Origin: Pseudodesulfovibrio sp.
Lineage (GTDB): Bacteria > Desulfobacterota > Desulfovibrionia > Desulfovibrionales > Desulfovibrionaceae
DNA length: 64,000 nt
Direction of reading: 5' to 3'
Assembly: GCA_016744135.1 (NCBI GenBank)
Contig: JADGEX010000001.1
Location: 2,429,029-2,493,028 of the forward strand
Both the position numbers and the translations under genes were made by a program. The notes below the pieces were generated by a model. The model saw nothing but the letters and a program-made list of their open reading frames with translations, was not told the origin of the DNA and did not search any database. Below, piece by piece: positions 58,079-64,000 of the stretch (within the stretch, counting starts at the first letter, position 1; the number at the start of each line of letters is the position of its first letter).

Positions 58079-60145
58079 ATGCTTGCACGATATGTCACTC
58101 TTGCCGTCGCATTGACGACGCTTTTACTCTTCACGAGTCATGCCTTTGCAGAGGATGATCAGGAGGTGAAGTTGAAAGGAGTAACGGTCACGGCTCAGAA
58201 ACGGGAAGAGAATGTTCAGGACGTTCCCGTCAGCATGAATGTTGTCACGGGAATTGATATTGAGGAAGCTCGGATTACTGATTTGTCTGAATTAATTCAG
58301 TATACTCCTAATGTGTTTTCAACCCAGTCACTCGATAATCGGTCCATGGTCATACGAGGGATATCAACCATGAATACCGCATTAAGTCCGGCGGTTGGTC
58401 TTTTTGTCGATGATATCCCGTATGCCATTAATAGAATGCAAAATCCTGCCCTTTTGGATGTCGAACGTGTCGAGGTTTTACGCGGTCCCCAAGGCACTCT
58501 GTATGGCAAAAACACAGAATCCGGCGCTATTAATATCATCACCCGGCAGCCGGACAACGAGTTGCGAGGCAAAATCTTTGGTGAATATGGATTTTATGAC
58601 ATAGGTAAAGCCGTGCCGCTATACCGAGCGGGTGGTAACGTGAGCGGTCCTATTTTGGAAGATGAGTTGTTTGTTGGTGTCGCGTTCCAGGGTAAAACCT
58701 CTGATAGTTACATGGAAAACATTTACGACGGGGACAAAAGTGCTGCCGAGTATGATCAGAAGATCGGCAGGGTTTCTTTGCGTTGGACTCCTGCACAGGT
58801 GTGGGATATTTCTTTCATCGTAGATGCAGAGAAGAATAACAATAAATATGCATGGTTGCGATATGAATCTGGCGCCGGAGCCAGCGACAAACATAAGTCC
58901 AACTGGAATGGCGGAAACGACTGGGACACGGACAGTAACAATCAAGTTCTCAAAGCCAAATACAGCGGCAAACATTTCGACCTGCTTTCCATTACAAGCC
59001 GAAGCGATTACCGGACCGAAATTCTCAATGACGCGGACTTCGGCCCTTTTAATTTTGGAAATCAAGACTTCACGTTCGACTGCGTTTCCTACAATCAAGA
59101 ACTCAGGTTGTCGTCTCCCAATGATGGGAAAGCGTTGGAATGGTTGGTCGGCCTGTTCGGTTCCAAGGACAAGACGTTTGCGAAATCACACACCCCCGCG
59201 TACTTCGCGGTGCGCGATACGGATATTGATATCGGGACAGTGGCCGTCTTCGGGCAGGCCACATATACACTGTTTGACAGTCTGCATCTGACTGTGGGGA
59301 CTCGTTACGAACATCAGAATTTGGAAGGAAAACAAACCAACCAATTTGCCGCAACGCCCAAGTATTCTCATTCAGAGACTAATGATGAGTTCTTGCCGAA
59401 GTTATCGATAGCTTATGACTTGACTGATGATATCATGGCCTATGGAACGTATTCCAAGGGATTCCTGTCCGGAGGGTACAACTTCCACATGGGGAACAAT
59501 GCTGATGACATGTATTTCAAGCCTGAACATACCACCAGTTATGAAGCCGGCTTCAAGTCTGTTTTCTGGGACAGCCGTCTTACCGTCAACGCCGCACTTT
59601 TCCACATCGACATCAAGGATAAGCAGGTGATCGAATGGCCGGTTGGTGGTGCTCCTACACTGAGACGTGTTTCGAATGCCGCTCAGGCTTCCTCCAACGG
59701 GCTTGAGTTGGAAGTTTCGGCTCGTCCATGGAACGAAATCGAGTTTTTTGGTGGAGTTGGATACACTGAGGCCAAATTTGACAACTGGGTAGCACCGCGT
59801 CCTGGCGGCAACAGCTTTGATTACAAGGGCAAATATTTACCCAACGCACCCAAGTATACCTACAATCTGGGAGCGCAATATCGGGCCATGAACGGTCTGT
59901 TCCTGCGGGGTGATCTTTTGGGAACAGGGAGTTATTACTGCGACTCGGAAAACACCCAAAAGGTGGACGGGTATAAGACCGTGAACCTCAAGGTCGGTTA
60001 TTCATGGGAAGATGTTGATGCCGTTTTGTGGGCGAACAACGTGTTCAACGAAAGCTACGTCGTCAGCCGGATGGCCTATATGGGATCACTCGTTCAAGAC
60101 GGGGAACCTCGGAGCACCGGTCTGACTTTGACCTACAGATTCTAA
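58079..60145 (+). CDS. TonB-dependent outer-membrane receptor
   Basis: A 688-residue receptor: signal peptide ending AFA, a TonB box region (LKGVTVTAQ), plug domain (VPVSMNVVTG ... VERVEVLRGPQGTLYGKNTESGAINIITRQP), 22-strand barrel with SKGFLSGGYNF near residue 460, and a C-terminal aromatic residue (TLTYRF). The plug and barrel resemble ferric-siderophore receptors of the FyuA/pesticin type. The Fur-boxed regulator upstream supports iron uptake. No ExbB/ExbD/TonB genes are in view. Confidence 0.9.
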   Translation: MLARYVTLAVALTTLLLFTSHAFAEDDQEVKLKGVTVTAQKREENVQDVPVSMNVVTGIDIEEARITDLSELIQYTPNVFSTQSLDNRSMVIRGISTMNTALSPAVGLFVDDIPYAINRMQNPALLDVERVEVLRGPQGTLYGKNTESGAINIITRQPDNELRGKIFGEYGFYDIGKAVPLYRAGGNVSGPILEDELFVGVAFQGKTSDSYMENIYDGDKSAAEYDQKIGRVSLRWTPAQVWDISFIVDAEKNNNKYAWLRYESGAGASDKHKSNWNGGNDWDTDSNNQVLKAKYSGKHFDLLSITSRSDYRTEILNDADFGPFNFGNQDFTFDCVSYNQELRLSSPNDGKALEWLVGLFGSKDKTFAKSHTPAYFAVRDTDIDIGTVAVFGQATYTLFDSLHLTVGTRYEHQNLEGKQTNQFAATPKYSHSETNDEFLPKLSIAYDLTDDIMAYGTYSKGFLSGGYNFHMGNNADDMYFKPEHTTSYEAGFKSVFWDSRLTVNAALFHIDIKDKQVIEWPVGGAPTLRRVSNAAQASSNGLELEVSARPWNEIEFFGGVGYTEAKFDNWVAPRPGGNSFDYKGKYLPNAPKYTYNLGAQYRAMNGLFLRGDLLGTGSYYCDSENTQKVDGYKTVNLKVGYSWEDVDAVLWANNVFNESYVVSRMAYMGSLVQDGEPRSTGLTLTYRF

Positions 60146-60238
60146 TCATGAGTGTTGTCCGCATGGCGTGTAGTACACTGTACGGACAGCTTCTTTTTAT
60201 TCGATCATGAAAATACTCAATGGAAAAGGAAAGAGAAA

Positions 60239-61120
60239 ATGAAAATAGTATCTCAAGCTATTATAGCCTTGTTGCTGTTGGTTGCTCCCGCCCATGCGCA
60301 TATGTTGTGGGTGAATGCTTTTGAATCCTTCGCGCATAAGCCCGGTCACACCACAGTATCTATCGGGTGGGGGCATTCTCTGCCTATTGATGACATAACG
60401 AATAGTGTGAATGCCAGAACCGTCGTGAAGGATTTCTCTCTGACCGACCCGGCCGGTAAAGTCCTTTCGTTGCATATTCCTGCGTCAAAAGTGACAAAGC
60501 CATTTGCAAAAACGGTTGATGTTGGGATTTTTGATGCAGACACCGCTTGTCAGAAAATCGCATTTAACAAGAACACGACACCCGGTACATATCTGGCGGC
60601 GGCAAAAACGGAAATTAAATCATATACCCGGTACATCGATTCCAAAGGGCGAACTCGTCTGGCTTTGAAGCCGCAAAATGAGGTTAAGGATATCGAGAAA
60701 GTGCTGTTTTCGGTCCAGTATCAGGCTTTTGCCAAATCGTATTTTTCTGTCGAAAAATGGATCAGTCCCAAACCTATTGGGCATGGGTTGGAAATTACTC
60801 CCCTGACTGATCTTTCCAAGGTGAAAGTGGGTGATTTGGTGGAAGTGGATGTTCGTTTTCTGGGAAAACCATTATCGTATGGCCCTACCGGAATTGAATA
60901 TGTGACAGCATTCAGCCCTTCATTTGGGCAGGGGAAGGGATTTGAGCTGTTCTCCTATATATCTGAAGGAAAGGCCCAGTTTGAGGTGCAAAGTGTTGGG
61001 CAATGGGTTGTGAATGTTTTTCATAACGAACCCGTAACAAAAGACGGTCCACTGAAAGATCTTTATGGAAAGGTGACGTCGGTCAATTACGGAGCCACCC
61101 TGACCTTTACCGCAAAATAG
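60239..61120 (+). CDS. DUF4198 periplasmic protein
   Basis: A 293-residue exported protein with signal peptide ending AHAH and the DUF4198 features MLWVNAFESFAHKPGHTTVSIGWGHSLPIDD. Members of this family are often encoded beside TonB receptors and metal permeases and have an Ig-like beta fold. His-rich N-terminal positions could bind metal. Probably in the same transcript as the receptor (93-bp gap). The start at 60239 has AAGGAAAG. Confidence 0.8.
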   Translation: MKIVSQAIIALLLLVAPAHAHMLWVNAFESFAHKPGHTTVSIGWGHSLPIDDITNSVNARTVVKDFSLTDPAGKVLSLHIPASKVTKPFAKTVDVGIFDADTACQKIAFNKNTTPGTYLAAAKTEIKSYTRYIDSKGRTRLALKPQNEVKDIEKVLFSVQYQAFAKSYFSVEKWISPKPIGHGLEITPLTDLSKVKVGDLVEVDVRFLGKPLSYGPTGIEYVTAFSPSFGQGKGFELFSYISEGKAQFEVQSVGQWVVNVFHNEPVTKDGPLKDLYGKVTSVNYGATLTFTAK

Positions 61121-61166
61121 GAAGAGCCGTTGAGCGGCTGCTTCAGGTGTTTGTCAGGCTATTGAA

Positions 61167-62528
61167 TTAGCCCGTCTCACCATGAAGCAGTCGTTTCCAT
61201 TTTCGAGCTTCTTCCCAGTTGAATCCGCCGGGGACGCAGGGCCAGATGGAGTTGTTTTGGAATAGCGGGTCATTGGCTAGTGGGTATGGACTGGCTGCGC
61301 AGGCAGTTTCAAACATGGGTGAACCGGGAATGGGAGTGTAATGGGCTAGGTGTGGTCGGAATCCAAAGGCGCGGACGTGCTCAACCGCATGGGCGACATT
61401 GTCGAGGTCCTGATTTGGCAGGCCAAACAGAATATAGACGCCGATATCGTCAAGATCAAATCCGGCATCCAGAAGATTGCGAGCGCCGGATTCCCACTCT
61501 TCGCGGGTGAGTTTAACGTCATTTCGGTGATCGAAATCTGTGGTTTCTAGTCCGAGCCGAACAGTGTGTAAACCGGCTGCCTTGAGTCTGGTGCAGACCT
61601 CTGGTGTAAGCCTGCGGATGTGCATGGCGTTGGGCGTGTGCAGTCGGAGGTCTGGAGCGTGTTCGGTTATTTGATCAAGCACCGGCCAGAGCCATTGCTT
61701 CGGGTTGACAAGCAGGGCATCGTCATAAAAGGAGAAGTCTCGTACTCCTCGGTCATACTCTGATTGTATGGATCGCATGATCGCATTGGGCGACCCTTGG
61801 CAGAAGTTGGGGTACAGAGCATGACTCGCGCAGTATTCGCAGGAAAATGGGCAGCCTCTTGATCCAAGAATAATCGAGTATGATGGGTCTTCGTATAAAT
61901 CGAGTGCTAATGAAAGTCCTGCATTGTCGGGTAATTGTGGAATCGATGAATTAATGCGACTCCAGAAATCAGCCCAGTTGTCTGAACGTTCAAGCGGGCC
62001 TTGTTGCAGGTGCGCGTTCGCGTGTTTTTTTGCATGGTCCGCACACAAGGAGGCATAACCGCCGCCCAGAAAACGGGGCGTATCCGGCCAGAGTTCAGCG
62101 GCCATGTCGAGTACGTCCAGTGCGCCGGGATACCAGTAGGTCATGATGGACGAGACCATGACCGCATCAGGTTTGGGATCGAGCGCGGTCAGTGCTTCGC
62201 GTATCTGTTCGTGTGGCAGGCCGTAGCGGGAGAATCGTCGGTCCATAAAAGACAGTTGTTCGGGGAGTGGTATTTCTTCCTTGGGATAATGGCCGGTGCC
62301 GTACTTGCCCGGTTTGGGCCAATGCACGTCTCCCCATGTAGGGTTCAGGCAGTCCATGAGTGCCACGGAAGCGCCGGCTTTGCGCACCATGTCGAGACAG
62401 GCGAGCAAACCCACGGGCCGTGACCAGACATTGAAGGCGGCGAAGTCATGTATCCATGGATTAATACCGAGGATGCGAGGGCCATCCCCTTCAGTCCAGA
62501 GGATATGCGGGAAATCCGGTCGAGTCAC
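61167..62528 (-). CDS. B12-binding-type radical SAM protein
   Basis: A 453-residue protein. The N-terminal part (GLLACLDMVRKAGASVALMDCLN ... DAVMVSSIMTYWYPG) resembles a degenerate B12-binding domain. CPFSCEYC is the radical SAM cluster motif, followed by FSFYDDALLVNP and GLETTDFDHRNDVKL. Related proteins modify lipids or tetrapyrroles; the substrate here is unknown. Four bases after a 58-residue membrane protein. Confidence 0.85.
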   Translation of the reverse strand: MTRPDFPHILWTEGDGPRILGINPWIHDFAAFNVWSRPVGLLACLDMVRKAGASVALMDCLNPTWGDVHWPKPGKYGTGHYPKEEIPLPEQLSFMDRRFSRYGLPHEQIREALTALDPKPDAVMVSSIMTYWYPGALDVLDMAAELWPDTPRFLGGGYASLCADHAKKHANAHLQQGPLERSDNWADFWSRINSSIPQLPDNAGLSLALDLYEDPSYSIILGSRGCPFSCEYCASHALYPNFCQGSPNAIMRSIQSEYDRGVRDFSFYDDALLVNPKQWLWPVLDQITEHAPDLRLHTPNAMHIRRLTPEVCTRLKAAGLHTVRLGLETTDFDHRNDVKLTREEWESGARNLLDAGFDLDDIGVYILFGLPNQDLDNVAHAVEHVRAFGFRPHLAHYTPIPGSPMFETACAASPYPLANDPLFQNNSIWPCVPGGFNWEEARKWKRLLHGETG

Positions 62529-62532
62529 AACG

Positions 62533-62709
62533 TTACCGCGTCAGGAAGTTGGACAGGATGGACAGTCCGAGCATCACGATAACGATGATCAACAATACGT
62601 TGGTCCACTTATCTCGGCGGTGCGCCCGTTCCACCTTGGACTTGGTGAATTGGCTAATAATGAGAAAGATCAGTCCGAGTACGATGATGAGTTTGATGAA
62701 TAAGCCCAT
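62533..62709 (-). CDS. Small two-helix membrane protein (58 residues)
   Basis: A short gene that fits exactly between pgeF and the radical SAM gene. MGLFIKLIIVLGLIFLIISQ, a basic loop (TKSKVERAHRRDKW) and a second helix (VLLIIVIVMLGLSILSNFL). GGAGAA lies just upstream of the ATG. The tight spacing (3 and 4 bp) supports a real gene. Function unknown. Confidence 0.7.
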   Translation of the reverse strand: MGLFIKLIIVLGLIFLIISQFTKSKVERAHRRDKWTNVLLIIVIVMLGLSILSNFLTR

Positions 62710-62712
62710 GAT

Positions 62713-63480
62713 TTATTCTCCACGTATCCAGATAATACCTGCTTGCCGGCCGGTATCCCGGTTCGGGGTCTTGCAGGCTTTGCGGTATGAGAAAAAGGTA
62801 TCGTCCAAGCCCATGGTGCAGAGATCCATGCCGAAGATCTGATTTTCAGGCAGTCCGGCATCCATGAGTTGGTCGCGAGTAACCTGCCACAGGTTCACGG
62901 TGTTGGTGGAGGCATTGAAATATTTTTTGAAGTTCGGACCAAAATCTGAATCAAAATTGATGAATTCGGCAGCGTCAGGACCAAGGGACGGGCCGCGTAC
63001 TGCGAAGATGTCTTTGGGCTTGAGATCGTACTGCTCGCAAAAACGACGGACTCCAGAACCGGGGAAGTTAATCTTGTTGCCGCGCCAGCCAGCGTGAAGG
63101 CCGGCGATATATTTGCCGGAACGATGGGCGAGCAGGATGGGCTGACAGTCTGCGGTCTTGATGACCAGTCCAATACCGGGAGTGGCCGTGGTCAAGCCAT
63201 CTCCGTCGAGAGTCGCGTGGATTTCGGGCTGTGTTGGTTCCAGGTCACAATGAATTGTATCGCCGTGAATTTGGTTCAGTTCGCACCAGCCGTTCAATTC
63301 CAGACGGTCGAAGATAGCGCGCCGGTTGATTTGCACAGTCTGTTCGTCGTCATTGACATCAAAGGAAAGATTTGCCGAATCGTGGGGTGGTTCGGATATT
63401 CCTCCTCGGCGAGAGGTGAAGGCGCAGGCAACATTGGGGATGTCGATGAACTGGTAGGGGAAGAACGCTATGGCCGCCAT
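62713..63480 (-). CDS. pgeF: Multicopper-oxidase-like laccase-domain purine nucleosidase/peptidoglycan-editing factor PgeF
   Basis: A 255-residue YfiH/PgeF protein. The metal site motifs are VIKTADCQPILL, GLHAGWRG and GPSLGPDAAEF. E. coli YfiH removes L-Ser-containing precursors during wall synthesis; homologues also act as purine nucleoside phosphorylases. The start at 63480 (MAAIAFFPYQF) follows AAGGAA; the frame is open 14 codons more. It overlaps the end of the cyclo-ligase gene by 13 bp. Confidence 0.9.
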   Translation of the reverse strand: MAAIAFFPYQFIDIPNVACAFTSRRGGISEPPHDSANLSFDVNDDEQTVQINRRAIFDRLELNGWCELNQIHGDTIHCDLEPTQPEIHATLDGDGLTTATPGIGLVIKTADCQPILLAHRSGKYIAGLHAGWRGNKINFPGSGVRRFCEQYDLKPKDIFAVRGPSLGPDAAEFINFDSDFGPNFKKYFNASTNTVNLWQVTRDQLMDAGLPENQIFGMDLCTMGLDDTFFSYRKACKTPNRDTGRQAGIIWIRGE

Positions 63481-64000
63481 AATTCCTTGTCCGTACAGAC
63501 CGTGTGCATGGGTTTGTCCCATGGTTCGGTGGGGAGAGCTTCCACGAATTGGAAGTCGTAGCCAATGCCCACGGTTAGAGTGTTTTGCATGTTTTTAGTG
63601 GTTAAAAGTCGGTCATAGTAGCCGCCACCAAAGCCGAGTCGATTGCCGGCGCGGTCGAATCCAACACCGGGAATGAGGGCTATGTCCGGGCAGAAATCCT
63701 GTTTAGGCGGACATTTCTCCGCGTCCGGTTCCATAATGGAGAATGGACCTGGTGTGAGGTCTCCCTCACACGTTGCGCAGGCCAGATCCATTTTGCCGTT
63801 TGCGCCGGGATGACATCGTGGCAGGAGCACTCGACAGTCGCGCTGCCACAGTTCGGTGACCAATGGACGCAGATCTATTTCCCCTCTGATGGGCCAGTAT
63901 ATGAGCGCTTCGGTGGCGTCCTTCCATCGCGGTAGGGTACGAATGAATTCCATAACCTTTCGGCTGGCATTGCATACCTGTTTCGGGGTGAGGTTGTCGC
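63468..64000 (-). CDS. 5-formyltetrahydrofolate cyclo-ligase (5' end outside window)
   Basis: Partial gene running off the right edge. The C-terminal motif GFGGGYYDRLL and PGVGFDRAGNRLG are diagnostic for 5-FTHF cyclo-ligase, which converts 5-formyl-THF to methenyl-THF with ATP. The in-frame sequence upstream of the first internal Met (LTPKQVCNASRKV) fits the family N-terminus, so the gene extends past 64000. Confidence 0.9.
   Translation of the reverse strand, partial: DNLTPKQVCNASRKVMEFIRTLPRWKDATEALIYWPIRGEIDLRPLVTELWQRDCRVLLPRCHPGANGKMDLACATCEGDLTPGPFSIMEPDAEKCPPKQDFCPDIALIPGVGFDRAGNRLGFGGGYYDRLLTTKNMQNTLTVGIGYDFQFVEALPTEPWDKPMHTVCTDKELWRP

Noticed and set aside
61125-61139. Terminator AGCCG-TTGAG-CGGCT after the DUF4198 gene
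   Set aside because: Five-base stem without a following T run; too weak to call.

Overview
The window looks like chromosome from a sulfate-reducing deltaproteobacterium of the Desulfovibrionaceae (Pseudodesulfovibrio-like). Pointers are a split b/b' F-type ATP synthase operon, an NfnAB transhydrogenase pair, an octaheme cytochrome, a Psr/Phs-type molybdopterin sulfur reductase with rhodaneses, and medium GC content. This placement is inferred from gene content, not from a ribosomal marker. About 70 protein genes are supported. I saw no rRNA or tRNA gene, no insertion sequence and no CRISPR array, only one isolated repeat-like sequence.

Layout. 1-5.4 kb: end of a histidine kinase, an HxlR-controlled flavoprotein/nitroreductase pair, an HPt protein, and pstB-phoU behind a four-unit Pho box. 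5.4-11.7 kb: glycosyltransferase, an exported acetolactate decarboxylase, cheD, an MFS permease, DUF523 and YgjP-type genes, and a heptosyltransferase. 11.7-23.6 kb: two large minus-strand blocks, the ATP synthase genes (atpF'-atpF-atpH-atpA-atpG-atpD-atpC) and the cell-shape cluster (mreB-mreC-mreD-mrdA-rodA-bactofilin). 23.7-32.6 kb: radical SAM protein, isochorismatase-like hydrolase, EamA permease, copper chaperone and CopA ATPase, recQ, and a hypothetical gene behind a structured, terminator-ending leader that resembles a cyclic-di-GMP-I (GEMM) riboswitch. 32.9-43 kb: nfnAB, octaheme cytochrome, DUF1566 protein, a membrane-anchored TAXI binding protein, a LytTR regulator with a degenerate receiver, acetyl-CoA synthetase, then two long inverted hairpin repeats. 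43-45 kb: phosphodiesterase, OmpA lipoprotein and FecR protein.

The most interesting region is 45.0-52.5 kb, a sulfur-respiration island. It holds a monoheme cytochrome c, a Tat-exported PsrA/PhsA-like molybdoenzyme, a four-cluster ferredoxin subunit, a cytochrome b subunit, a triple-rhodanese protein, and a rhodanese-redoxin fusion whose frame is interrupted by a single in-frame UGA (50890-50892). The UGA sits exactly where sibling rhodanese domains carry a second cysteine, and a stable hairpin follows it, so it is probably a selenocysteine codon. A TorD-type chaperone and a CsoR-family repressor complete the island. The repressor keeps the two redox cysteines of the persulfide sensor CstR but lacks the copper-binding histidine. 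The cytochrome promoter has an ATACCC/GGGTAT palindrome exactly in the spacer between its -35 and -10 boxes. Together these suggest a persulfide-controlled sulfur/polysulfide reduction system with a selenocysteine-containing sulfur carrier.

52.5-64 kb: EF-hand protein, a periplasmic-binding-domain hybrid sensor kinase, era, a DUF1992 protein, a Fur-boxed AraC regulator with a TonB-dependent receptor and a DUF4198 protein (iron/siderophore uptake), a radical SAM protein, a 58-residue membrane protein, pgeF, and a 5-formyltetrahydrofolate cyclo-ligase cut by the right edge.
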